This document shows, one piece after another, positions 1 through 7,975 of a stretch of 64,000 nucleotides of DNA; the first letter of the stretch is position 1, and the number at the start of each line of letters is the position of its first letter. Below the pieces are notes generated by a model that was given only the letters and a program-made list of their open reading frames with translations, had not been told where the DNA came from and made no database searches. This DNA is from Legionella_C sp963803545 (GTDB lineage Bacteria > Pseudomonadota > Gammaproteobacteria > Legionellales > Legionellaceae): positions 992,001 through 1,056,000 of the forward strand of contig CAWDMX010000004.1 of NCBI GenBank assembly GCA_963803545.1. Reading direction: 5' to 3'. The translations under genes were made by a program, and so were the position numbers.

Positions 1-536
1 ATGTGACCAATAGCCACATTCAAAGCAACGATCGGCTAATCGCAGCGCTAGGCATTGATGAACTCATAATTATTGATACCGCCGACGCCTTATTGGTTGC
101 CAATAAAAATAGAGCGCAAGATGTTAAGCATATTTATAGTGATTTGAAAATAAGTGAGCACCAGACCTACAAATATCATAAAACTGTGCACCGACCCTGG
201 GGAGCCTACACTGTTCTCGAAGAAGGGCCACGTTTCAAAATCAAGCGAATTGTGGTTAAACCTGGGGCTAGTTTAAGTTTGCAAATGCATCACCACCGCA
301 GTGAACACTGGATTGTGGTATCCGGCACCGCTAAAGTGCTCAATGGCGACCGTGAAATGTTAGTAAGTGTCAACGAGTCCACCTACATTCCAACAGGCAA
401 TAAGCACCGACTAGAGAACCCGGGTGTTGTCGATTTAATTATTATCGAAGTTCAAAGTGGTGAATATCTTGGTGAAGACGATATTGTCCGCTTTGAAGAT
501 AATTACGGGCGAGTCAAGACCGATGCGTCTCAATAA
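1..536 (+). CDS. manC: Mannose-1-phosphate guanylyltransferase / mannose-6-phosphate isomerase, C-terminal part (partial)
   Basis: This is the 3' end of a type II phosphomannose isomerase/GDP-mannose pyrophosphorylase gene; the 5' part lies outside the window. The visible residues hold the cupin isomerase domain: HRPWGAYTVLEEG, then KPGASLSLQMHHHRSEHWIVV with metal-binding histidines, then a YIPTGNKHRLENPG segment. Enzymes of this family interconvert fructose-6-P and mannose-6-P and make GDP-mannose in the cytoplasm for surface polysaccharide. The frame is open to the window edge, so the GTG at 3 is probably internal. The symbol could equally be algA or xanB; the family is secure. Confidence 0.9.
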   Translation, partial: VTNSHIQSNDRLIAALGIDELIIIDTADALLVANKNRAQDVKHIYSDLKISEHQTYKYHKTVHRPWGAYTVLEEGPRFKIKRIVVKPGASLSLQMHHHRSEHWIVVSGTAKVLNGDREMLVSVNESTYIPTGNKHRLENPGVVDLIIIEVQSGEYLGEDDIVRFEDNYGRVKTDASQ

Positions 537-788
537 TAATTATTGTTGCCCATAACTCCAGTACGAAGCTTGGTTGTGTCGCCAAAAACCAGTTTAGCTT
601 CCTCAACACCCCCGCAATAGGCACCTCGCTTCGTATCTAATTTCTTAGCGTCAAACTGTGTTTTTTGGGGCGATTATCGCCTTGCAACTTTATTCTTGAC
701 GAAAGTTTGGATTGAGACCTGCGAGATTACGCCGGTAATACGCTGTAGTAGCACACCGCTGCATACAAAGAATATCCCCCCCTGCGAC
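537..788. other. Intergenic stretch without a recognisable gene
   Basis: This spacer lies between the convergent manC end and the frameshifted membrane-protein gene. It contains a short palindrome (GGCGA TTA TCGCC near 673-685) without a following T-run, and a C7 tract at 776-782. No RNA gene or convincing ORF was seen. Confidence 0.4.
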
Positions 789-1417
789 CTATGAAGGACA
801 AGCTTTAGGAAAATAACCATCAGCGACCGCGCTGCTATCCTCAACAGGACAGGGTTTAAAAAAGTTTAAATAACTCTTAATTTTATCTTTTTGTACCGCA
901 GTAATAGGGCTCGATGAATCGTAATTAAGCGTTCCTAAATGCATTTCTTTTTCGACAGCTTTAAAAAAGCCGCGCTCTTCAAATTTATTAAACGGTAGCG
1001 CTTGTTTTTTTGAAATAGCACGTTCAAATTTATTATGTAATACAATTAAACTTGCATTTAATGAAAGTTTATCTTCTGAATCAATTAGTTTCAAAGCTAA
1101 ATCGTAGGCTTGTTTAAACGTTTCACTATCCTCAAATTGTTTATAACCGTGTAGTAAAGTATACGCAAGATTAAGTGGAATTTTGATAAACCATACTATA
1201 GGCAAACTTAAACCTTCTAAGCTTCCATGCCAAACCAAACGAATAATATTCTGAAATAAAAAATTAGCGATTCCTCAGTTTCATCATAATCAGGGGTGCA
1301 CCCACAAGTTATTATTTTTATAAAAAAATGGGCAATTAGCTTTGGGAGAAAACAAAATAAAAGTCCTAATAATAAAGGAATCGAACACCATTTTAATAGC
1401 CCTTTAAAGGGAGTCAA
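789..1417 (-). pseudogene. Small membrane protein gene, probably frameshifted
   Basis: Two overlapping reading frames (1217-1417 and 789-1238) look like one gene split by a frameshift. The first half, from ATG at 1417, has a hydrophobic N-terminus (about residues 9-35), then CGCTPDYDETEESLIF. The second half continues with QNIIRLVWHGSLEGLSLP and ends in ACPS. Adding one T to the T-run near 1260-1270 (minus strand) joins the frames into a protein of about 210 aa with no repeated or lost segment. The gene overlaps the upstream J-domain gene by 4 bp (ATGA), so the two were co-transcribed. No family was recognised. Alternatives are two tiny proteins or a sequencing error in the homopolymer. Confidence 0.5.
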
Positions 1418-2079
1418 AAATCGTCTAGCAATCTACTTTTTAAAAAAGGATATGCTTTATAGGGTTCTCTTTTTATTTTCAAATAAGAAGGTAAGGCAAA
1501 AAAATTCTCAAGTTCATTGAAAAGATAATTGTTGTTTTTATATATTTTTTCTTTAAAAAATTTTTTTTTAAGCTTATCGGGTAAATCGCTGTTTTTCACA
1601 TGTTTTTTAAATTCAGAACTACGCCAGAAATAGGCCCAACGCAAATCCCCTATAAGTTCTTCTTCTATAGAATCTTTAACATCGATAAAACTGTAATCGG
1701 CGTTCCTGTAAGATGCTTTTCTTAATTCTTCTTGTTTCTTTTGGTCTTCTTCACGCTGCCGGTCTTCACGCGCCTTTTGGTCTTTTGCACGCTGCCAGTC
1801 TTCACGCGCTTTTTTTTCACTACTACACTGCCCTTGTTGTTGGTGCTTTTGGGTTTGTTCTGCTTTGCGTTCTTCAGCAAGCTTGCTATCGTAATTTTTT
1901 CGATTTACAGTATCGCTTAGCGTATCGTAAGCATTATTTATTAATTGACAACCTAACACTGCAGTAGGCTCGGAGTTTCTATCCGGATGGTATTTACGAT
2001 TTAGCTGTTTCCAAGAGGCTTTAATCTCAGCCATAGTTGCATCTTCTTGTACCTCAAGAATATCGTAAAAAGTGGGCAT
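1414..2079 (-). CDS. J-domain (DnaJ-like) protein with coiled-coil middle
   Basis: The protein has 221 aa. Residues 1-70 form a J-domain (FYDILEVQEDAT, helix II, then KYHPDRN with the HPD motif at 31-33, then NNAYDTLSD), the module that stimulates the ATPase of DnaK/Hsp70 partners. Residues 70-120 are highly charged, rich in K, R, E and Q and likely coiled coil. There is no G/F region, zinc finger or DnaJ C-terminal substrate domain, so this is a type III J-protein, not the housekeeping DnaJ. The C-terminal 100 residues are not recognised. It is followed with a 4-bp overlap by a small membrane-protein gene, suggesting a joint function at the membrane. A host-directed effector role is possible but unsupported. 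Confidence 0.75.
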   Translation of the reverse strand: MPTFYDILEVQEDATMAEIKASWKQLNRKYHPDRNSEPTAVLGCQLINNAYDTLSDTVNRKNYDSKLAEERKAEQTQKHQQQGQCSSEKKAREDWQRAKDQKAREDRQREEDQKKQEELRKASYRNADYSFIDVKDSIEEELIGDLRWAYFWRSSEFKKHVKNSDLPDKLKKKFFKEKIYKNNNYLFNELENFFALPSYLKIKREPYKAYPFLKSRLLDDF

Positions 2080-2217
2080 AATCCGTAAGTATCTAAATAA
2101 AATTGAGCATATTTTATATTATTCTCTCTAAAAAATCTATTTTAGAACAATTTAATTCAGGGCAAGATTACCAAAATAGTCTAAATAACAGAAACTTATG
2201 ATTAAAGAAGCCACATA

Positions 2218-2341
2218 GATTATCCCTTAATAGAGATTGTCCTTCTCTGCACCAGCGCGATTGTTTCTGGGTTTGACGTTTGGGAAGCCAAAGAATATTT
2301 TGGGCATGCTAAATTGGATTGGCTGAGGCAATTAGTCCTAC
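2218..2341 (+). pseudogene. ISAs1-family transposase remnant, N-terminal part
   Basis: Frame reading gives YPLIEIVLLCTSAIVSG followed by WEAKEYFGHAKLDWLRQLV. This matches the conserved N-terminus of ISAs1-type (H-repeat-associated) transposases, which typically reads like LLALCAVLAG...FGRAKLDWLR. The fragment is cut off where the IS3-family element begins. A C-terminal fragment of the same family lies on the far side of that element. The catalytic middle is gone. Confidence 0.65.
2338..2341 (+). repeat. Target-site duplication CTAC, left copy
   Basis: The four bases CTAC immediately precede the left terminal inverted repeat of the IS3-family element. The same four bases follow the right end at 3540-3543, as expected for IS3-family insertion. 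Confidence 0.65.
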
Positions 2342-2412
2342 GGTAATCGTCCCTAAAAATAATTGATGCCAAAAGTAGAATTTTCTCGTACCCTTTACGC
2401 AGGAGATTCTGC

Positions 2413-2676
2413 ATGAAAAAATCAAAATTTAGTGACAGTCAAATTATGTCGATCATCAAGCAAAGTGAAGCAGGCGTACCTGTTCCAGAACTTTGTCGTG
2501 AACATGGCATGAGTTCAGCAACGTTTTATAAATGGCGTGCAAAATATGGTGGCCTGGACTTGCCGATGATGACCCGACTAAAAGAGCTCGAGTCTGAAAA
2601 TGCCCGTTTGAAGAAGATGTACGCTGAAGAGCGCCTAAAATCTGAGATTCTTCGCGAGGTGCTTGAAAAAAAGTAG
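2413..2676 (+). CDS. IS3-family transposase OrfA (helix-turn-helix subunit)
   Basis: The protein has 87 aa. It has the OrfA layout: an N-terminal helix-turn-helix (KFSDSQIMSIIKQSEAG, then PELCREHGMSSATFYKWRAKYGG) that binds the element's ends, and a leucine-zipper-like C-terminal helix (LKELESENARLKKMYAEERL) for oligomerisation. A GGAG-like ribosome site precedes the ATG. The stop lies in GAAAAAAAGTAG; the A7G run is a classic slippery site. The orfB frame is open through it in the -1 phase, so an OrfAB fusion transposase is expected. Confidence 0.9.
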   Translation: MKKSKFSDSQIMSIIKQSEAGVPVPELCREHGMSSATFYKWRAKYGGLDLPMMTRLKELESENARLKKMYAEERLKSEILREVLEKK

Positions 2677-2714
2677 TTAAGCCATCCAGTCGAAAGCAGC
2701 TTGCACAGAAAGCC

Positions 2715-3500
2715 GTGCAGGAAAAATTTATCTCCGTACGGATGGCCTGTTGTTTATTTAGCATTAGTGAAACTTGCTATCGTTACCAATTGAAGCTGAA
2801 TGATGAAAATGCTCATATTGCAGACTGGTTGTTGCGTTTGACTAAAAATAATCGCAATTGGGGTTTTGGCCTTTGTTTTTTATATTTGCGTAACGTTAAA
2901 GGTTACAAATGGAACCATAAGCGTGTTTATCGTATTTATAGAGAGCTCGAGCTGAATTTAAGAATCAAACCCAAAAAGCGGTTAATTAGGGAAAAGCCAG
3001 AGGCGCTAACGGTTCCTCAAGCAATAAACGAATGCTGGTCAATGGATTTTATGCATGATCAGTTACAAAACGGGCGTAGTTATCGTTTATTTAACGTGAT
3101 TGATGACTTCAATCGAGAAGGCCTTACCATTGAAGCTGACTTCTCTTTGCCTGCTGAGCGTGTGATTAGGGCGCTTGATCAGGTTATTGAGTGGCGTGGT
3201 AAGCCTTTTCAGATACGTTGTGATAATGGACCTGAATATATCAGTCACTTGCTTACACAATGGGCTGAAAAACACAAAATAACGCTATTGTTTATTCAGC
3301 CAGGCAACCCACAACAAAATGCCTATGTTGAGCGTTATAACAGAACCGTACGATATGATTGGTTAAACCAGTATTTATTTAGTACGATCGAGGAAGTTCA
3401 GAATATGGCCACAAAATGGTTGTGGTCTTATAACAACGAACGGCCTAACATGGCAATTGGAGGTATACCGCCCAGACAAAAACTGAAATTAGTAGCTTAG
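2715..3500 (+). CDS. IS3-family transposase OrfB (DDE integrase domain)
   Basis: The protein has 261 aa from a GTG, but the frame is open upstream to the A7G slippery run at about 2666-2673, so the functional product is probably an OrfA-OrfB fusion made by -1 frameshifting. It contains the HTH_21-like region with WGFGLCFLYLR and the integrase core. Catalytic residues are the Asp in WSMDFMHD, the Asp in RCDNGPEY and the Glu in NPQQNAYVERYNR, followed by the YNNERP end motif. The enzyme cuts and joins the element's ends. All DDE residues are present, so it looks active. Confidence 0.92.
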   Translation: MQEKFISVRMACCLFSISETCYRYQLKLNDENAHIADWLLRLTKNNRNWGFGLCFLYLRNVKGYKWNHKRVYRIYRELELNLRIKPKKRLIREKPEALTVPQAINECWSMDFMHDQLQNGRSYRLFNVIDDFNREGLTIEADFSLPAERVIRALDQVIEWRGKPFQIRCDNGPEYISHLLTQWAEKHKITLLFIQPGNPQQNAYVERYNRTVRYDWLNQYLFSTIEEVQNMATKWLWSYNNERPNMAIGGIPPRQKLKLVA

Positions 3501-3539
3501 TTTCTACTTTTAGCGTCAGTTAAAAATGGGGGGATTACC

Positions 3540-3543
3540 CTAC
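3540..3543 (+). repeat. Target-site duplication CTAC, right copy
   Basis: This is the second copy of the 4-bp duplication flanking the IS3-family element; the partner lies at 2338-2341. Confidence 0.65.
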
Positions 3544-3764
3544 AATGCGCTGTCACTAGCATGTTGAAAATTCACTCTATTGGGTTTTGGATGGTACGTT
3601 TAAAAAAGGATGACTCAAAAATAAGACGTGAAGTAGATGCAGAAAACAAGAGTGTTATACGCCATCTTGAATTGAACTTGATAAGAAAAGAGAACAAATC
3701 CAACTACTCACTACCTCGAAAAAAAAAGTTATTTTGTATGACTAGCAGAGACAAAAGCTGTTAG
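3544..3764 (+). pseudogene. ISAs1-family transposase remnant, C-terminal part, frameshifted
   Basis: From 3560 one frame reads HVENSLYWVLDGTFKK, matching the HW-IENSLHWVLDV-TF motif around the last catalytic Glu of ISAs1-type transposases. An extra A in the run at about 3602-3607 shifts the frame, and the next frame continues DDSKIRREVDAENKSVIRHL and LNLIRKE, also typical of this family's C-terminus. The ORF from 3561 is therefore not an independent gene. With the fragment at 2218-2341 it forms one transposase that lost its middle before or around the IS3-family insertion. Confidence 0.7.
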
Positions 3765-3817
3765 GAATTAAAACTTTGACGCTCTAGCCCTGTTTCACGC
3801 CCTGATTTTCATCAACA

Positions 3818-3846
3818 TTGCATCGTACTTCTATTTGCAATATTCT
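3818..3846 (+). promoter_or_regulatory. Possible sigma-70 promoter of the Gly-rich autotransporter
   Basis: TTGCAT (3818-3823) and TATTCT (3841-3846) are separated by 17 bp and lie 43 bp before the autotransporter ATG. They match the consensus hexamers only partly (3/6 and 4/6), so this is a weak prediction. Confidence 0.3.
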
Positions 3847-3888
3847 AAATGGCTGCGGATTACCTACTAACAAAAGGACTGTTATCTT

Positions 3889-6800
3889 ATGAAAACCAGG
3901 TCATCAATAGGATTTTCTGTAGTACTACCGTTAAGTCTACTTGCCCTATTAGTACAAAAAACTCAGGCAGAAACAATAACGCTCGCACAAATACGGCTAC
4001 CAACAAGCATCAAGGGGTTGAATACACCAGCTCATACACCACAACTAAATTTTTTAAAACAAAGATATTTGAGTTTTGTTGTAATGGCTAATGGTAATAA
4101 TGGTAGTGATGGTAGTGGAGATAGTGGTGGTTCAGGGGGTAGCGGTGGTGCAGGTGCTGCAAGTGGAAGCCAAGGTGGTGATGGTGCTAGTGATGGTAAT
4201 GGTGCTGATGCTTCTAACGATGGCGGTAAAGGCGGTAAAGGTGTTTTAGACGGTGGTAGCGGCGGCATAGGTGCTGGTGGTGGCGGTGCTGGTGGCGCCG
4301 GAATTGGCTCTGCTGGTAATCCTGGTAGCGGCGGAGGCGGTGGTGGCGGTATAAACCCTAGCACTGGAGCGGGTACCGGTGGCGGTGGCGGTGGTAGTCG
4401 TAGTGGTGGTGAGAGCGGTGGTGGCGGCGGTGGTGGTGGTGGTCCAGGATCACTGAACAACGTTAGTATCAACAACATCGGTGGCAGCGGTGGATTGGGT
4501 GCTGATGGTTCTAACGTTGGCGGCAATGGTGGTGGCGGCGGCGGTGGCGGTGCTGCTGGTTTAGTAGTCGGTGCGACCGCTGCATATACATTAAATAATA
4601 TAAGCAATATTGGCGGTAATGGCGGTGATGGTGGCGATTCTAGGTTTGACGGCGGCGGCGGCGGCGGTGCGGGTGGACATGGAATCTTTAGTATCAGCAG
4701 TACCGGGGTTACCACTATCAATAATCAATCCACTTCCAATGCAGCGGGCGGCAATGGGGGCAATGGGGGCGATGGAGGCACTGGTGGTGCTGATGTTGGT
4801 GGTACTGGTGGCCGTGGCGGCGATGGTGTGAGTGCTAATAACATAACACTTATTAACTCAGGCAGTATTAATGGTGGCGTTGGTGGTAATGGTGGTGGTA
4901 GTTCTGCTACCGGAATTGGTGGAAATGGAGGCGATGGGGGTAATGCTATCTCTGGAATGAGCCTAACCGTTACTAATTTAGGTACAATAAATGCGGGTGC
5001 GGGCGGCGTAGCGGGTAGTGCTGGCACTGCTGGTATTAACGGTGTTGTGGGTTCAGCCATTCAATTTACGGGCGGCACTAATCGCTTGGAGTTGCAAAGC
5101 GGCTCTACCATTAATGGTGAGGTTTTAGCTAATGCTGGCGATACCTTCGCATTAGGTGGCGCAACTGATGCAATTTTTGATGTTTCAACCATAGTAGCTG
5201 CATCAAACCAAAGTCTAAATGAACACTATGTAGGATTTAGCAATTATGAAAAAACCGGCACAAGCACGTGGACGTTAACAGGCATCGCTACAATAGATAC
5301 TGTATGGATGATAAACCAAGGTACTTTATCAATTAACGATGATAATAAATTAGGCGCAGGCGCAGGCAACCTTATACTCAACAGCGGCACACTGCAAAAC
5401 ACTGCGTCTTTTACCAGCACTCGCAACATAATGCTTAATGCCAGCGGCGGGACTTTTGAGACCAATGATGGTTTAACGCTTAGCGGGTTGATTAGCGGTG
5501 CAGGTTCTCTTACAAAATCCGGTTTAAGCACCTTAGTTTTAGATGCCCCATCAACCTACACGGGCGCGACGTTTATCAATGCAGGAACACTAGAGATTGA
5601 TTTGAACGGTGATATCGCCACAAGCAGTGGGATAAATATTGCTAATTCAGGTGCCGTGTTTGATGTGAGCAATGCGGGCACGACTACGATTCAAGATCTA
5701 AGCGGTGTTTTAGGGAGTGAGGTTGGCATTGGCCCAAGTGCACTGTCGGTAGGAACGGCTAATAATACAAATTTTTCTGGAATGATAACGGGCAGCGGCG
5801 CTCTAAACAAGCAAGGCTCCGGCGAATTAGCTTTAAGTGGTAACAGCAGCGCCTTTAGCGGTGACACCATTATCAATACAGGAACGTTGCGCGTTAACGG
5901 AAGTTTAGGCGGAATGCTTACCGTAGGTGTTAACGGCCGATTAATGGGTTCTGGAACAGTGGGTAGCATGACCGTCAATGGGGTGCTCGCACCGGGTAAC
6001 TCTATTGGCATTTTAAATGCAAACAGTAATTATATATCCAATGCAGGCTCTGTGTATCAAGTTGAAATCAACCCTGATGGGCGCTCTGATTTAGTTAATG
6101 TTACAGGCAGCGCAACCATCAATGGCGGCGGCGTTGAAATCATAAAAGAACCGGGCATCTACCTCGCTCCTACGCGCTACACTATTGTAACAGCGGCCCA
6201 GGGCTTAAGCGGGACGTACGATGGATTCACTCAAAGCATGCCGTTTTTAAACTTCCAATTAGCCTACGATGCGAATAACGCCTATTTGGATATTGTGCGC
6301 TCATCGATGCGTTTTGCAGCTCTTGCCGCTACTGAGAACCAGGTATCCGTTGCCAATGCGGTTGAAAGCCTTGGAATGGGAAATCCGGTATACGATGCGG
6401 TGTTAAACCTAGAAAATGCTACCCAAGTACGCCGAGCTTATAACTCCCTTTCTGGGGAAGCGCACGCCTCTGTCTTAAGCAGCTTTACCGAGGACAGTCG
6501 TTACGTACGAAGTGCTACCCTTAACCGCTTAGACGAGGCACTCCTTATGCCAAAACTTGATCATTCTGATGCCAATAGTGTTGACCCCCTACCTGCATCA
6601 CGGACACTGTGGGCGCATGCTTACGACGCTTGGGGTGATATCAATGGCAATCGCAATACGGCTGAAGTTTCACGCAGTAACAAAGGCTTTGTTATCGGAA
6701 CCGACAAACGCTTTGGTCAAAGCGTTGCCGGACTATTAGGCGGATTCAGCAGAAGCACAATGGATGTCGACAAGCGTGCATCGCGTGCAACAAGCGATGA

Positions 6801-7425
6801 TTATTCGCTGGGAATCTATGCCGGTCGAAATAGGAATCAATGGTCTGCTAAGGTGGGTGGCGTGTATACCTGGCATCAGTTGAATTTGAGCCGTGCGGTC
6901 GCCTTCCCTAATGTTTTCAACCGGCTTACAACAGAGCACACCGCTCATACTGCGCAAGCCTTTGCAGAAGTGGACTACGATATTAATCTAACTGCGATGA
7001 TGCTAAAGCCTTTTGCAGGTGCAGCCTATGTGTCTAGTGATACCGGAAACTGGAGAGAAAAAGGCGGTTCAGCAGCGCTAAGAGGCGATGATGACTACGA
7101 TATCTTCTACACAAGTCTTGGGGTAAAACAAGCCATGGAACTGTCAAAGTCGGCTACGAAGACTCTCGGTGAGAGCGTAACCTTGGCTTGGAGACACGCC
7201 TATGGCAGCACCACACCAAGCTCTCGTTTTCAATTTATAGCCGGCGGTTCACCTTTTAACATCCAAGGCGCACCGATTGCTGAAGACTCCCTACTGGTTA
7301 ATGCTGGGTTTAATGTTGATATTACACCTAAAAATATTAGTTTGCGATTAGCCTATATTGGGCAGTTTGCCGATGAATTGCATGATAATGGGGTAACTGG
7401 CTGCGCTTCTTGGAAGTTCGACTAA
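3889..7425 (+). CDS. Type V secretion autotransporter with PGRS-like Gly-rich passenger
   Basis: The protein has 1178 aa, preceded by AAAGGA. A signal peptide spans about residues 1-28 (to KTQA). Residues 65-400 are extremely rich in Gly with Asn, Asp and Ser (GGNGGDGG-type runs) interspersed with LNNISNIGG-like strands, resembling mycobacterial PE_PGRS composition. Residues 430-720 contain autotransporter-associated beta-strand repeats (GAGSLTKSGLSTLVL, GSGALNKQGSGELALSGN) ending in the VNGVLAPGNSIGIL motif. The last 290 residues form the autotransporter beta-barrel, ending in the aromatic WKFD. The product is expected to reach the cell surface. Its barrel and linker closely resemble the second autotransporter (39072-42467), while the passengers differ. 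The binding target is unknown; an adhesin role is inferred. Confidence 0.9.
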   Translation: MKTRSSIGFSVVLPLSLLALLVQKTQAETITLAQIRLPTSIKGLNTPAHTPQLNFLKQRYLSFVVMANGNNGSDGSGDSGGSGGSGGAGAASGSQGGDGASDGNGADASNDGGKGGKGVLDGGSGGIGAGGGGAGGAGIGSAGNPGSGGGGGGGINPSTGAGTGGGGGGSRSGGESGGGGGGGGGPGSLNNVSINNIGGSGGLGADGSNVGGNGGGGGGGGAAGLVVGATAAYTLNNISNIGGNGGDGGDSRFDGGGGGGAGGHGIFSISSTGVTTINNQSTSNAAGGNGGNGGDGGTGGADVGGTGGRGGDGVSANNITLINSGSINGGVGGNGGGSSATGIGGNGGDGGNAISGMSLTVTNLGTINAGAGGVAGSAGTAGINGVVGSAIQFTGGTNRLELQSGSTINGEVLANAGDTFALGGATDAIFDVSTIVAASNQSLNEHYVGFSNYEKTGTSTWTLTGIATIDTVWMINQGTLSINDDNKLGAGAGNLILNSGTLQNTASFTSTRNIMLNASGGTFETNDGLTLSGLISGAGSLTKSGLSTLVLDAPSTYTGATFINAGTLEIDLNGDIATSSGINIANSGAVFDVSNAGTTTIQDLSGVLGSEVGIGPSALSVGTANNTNFSGMITGSGALNKQGSGELALSGNSSAFSGDTIINTGTLRVNGSLGGMLTVGVNGRLMGSGTVGSMTVNGVLAPGNSIGILNANSNYISNAGSVYQVEINPDGRSDLVNVTGSATINGGGVEIIKEPGIYLAPTRYTIVTAAQGLSGTYDGFTQSMPFLNFQLAYDANNAYLDIVRSSMRFAALAATENQVSVANAVESLGMGNPVYDAVLNLENATQVRRAYNSLSGEAHASVLSSFTEDSRYVRSATLNRLDEALLMPKLDHSDANSVDPLPASRTLWAHAYDAWGDINGNRNTAEVSRSNKGFVIGTDKRFGQSVAGLLGGFSRSTMDVDKRASRATSDDYSLGIYAGRNRNQWSAKVGGVYTWHQLNLSRAVAFPNVFNRLTTEHTAHTAQAFAEVDYDINLTAMMLKPFAGAAYVSSDTGNWREKGGSAALRGDDDYDIFYTSLGVKQAMELSKSATKTLGESVTLAWRHAYGSTTPSSRFQFIAGGSPFNIQGAPIAEDSLLVNAGFNVDITPKNISLRLAYIGQFADELHDNGVTGCASWKFD

Positions 7426-7447
7426 GCGCTATCGTTGTTGCATCAAA

Positions 7448-7470
7448 GGGGCCGATACGGCCTCTTTTTT
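7448..7470 (+). terminator. Rho-independent terminator after the autotransporter
   Basis: GGGGCCG ATA CGGCCTC forms a short GC-rich hairpin directly followed by TTTTTT, 22 bp downstream of the autotransporter stop codon. Confidence 0.8.
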
Positions 7471-7975
7471 GTGCGTTCTAGCGTTCTTTCTAGCGTTTAA
7501 TAAACAGAGCCTTCACTTACTCCATAACTTTGACTCGCATGAAAGTAAGTACAGTTTCATCCTTTAAAAATTGGGGCTCAATATCGCTTTGGAATACTGA
7601 ATACTGAATACTCAATACCATTAAAGAAAAATTAACGGTTGGAGTGAACCCGATTGCAAGACAGAAGCTAGAAACACGGTCGCTTAAAATGCTCCGTACG
7701 CACCACGAGTTAATCAACGATTTGCTGTTAGCTTTCAACACAACCCTAAAATTGAATCAATTGTCATAAAATTTTGGTCAACGGACACCATGATGTAAAA
7801 TTGAACCCATAGAAAATACGTTTTGAAATAGTATTGGCTGCTCTGCTTTAATTTACTACGTAAATTAGAAAAGCGGCGCTAATTATGAATCTCTTGGTTG
7901 TGAGCGTGAAAAATTACTAGGGTTACACCTTAAATTTAGCTATTATGATGTTCTTGCGGGTTTACTGGTTAGTGA
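7471..7975. other. 500-bp AT-rich intergenic region before gspD
   Basis: No convincing gene is visible; a 74-codon minus-strand frame at 7517-7741 has no family features. The stretch has a small tandem of GAATACT (about 7590-7611). It presumably holds the promoter of gspDE, which could not be located with confidence. Confidence 0.4.

Larger units (their letters stand above)
2342..3539 (+). mobile_element. IS3-family insertion sequence (IS407/IS51-like), complete
   Basis: This is a 1.2-kb element with two overlapping-phase transposase frames. The left end begins GGTAATCGTCCC and contains CCAAAAGTAGAA at about 2369-2380. The right end, read on the other strand, begins GGTAATCCCCCC and contains CTAAAAGTAGAA. 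The imperfect inverted repeats are about 38 bp. CTAC is duplicated on both sides. The open frames, intact catalytic residues and matching duplications suggest a recent and possibly active insertion, here into an already deleted ISAs1 remnant. Confidence 0.85.

Noticed and set aside
4032..4721. Long proline-rich minus-strand frame (and a second at 4725-5060)
   Set aside because: It is the reverse complement of the Gly-rich autotransporter codons (GGT/GGC read as ACC/GCC); it has no ribosome site and no family features.
7517..7741. 74-codon minus-strand frame before gspD
   Set aside because: No ribosome site, no recognisable family and composition like the surrounding non-coding DNA.
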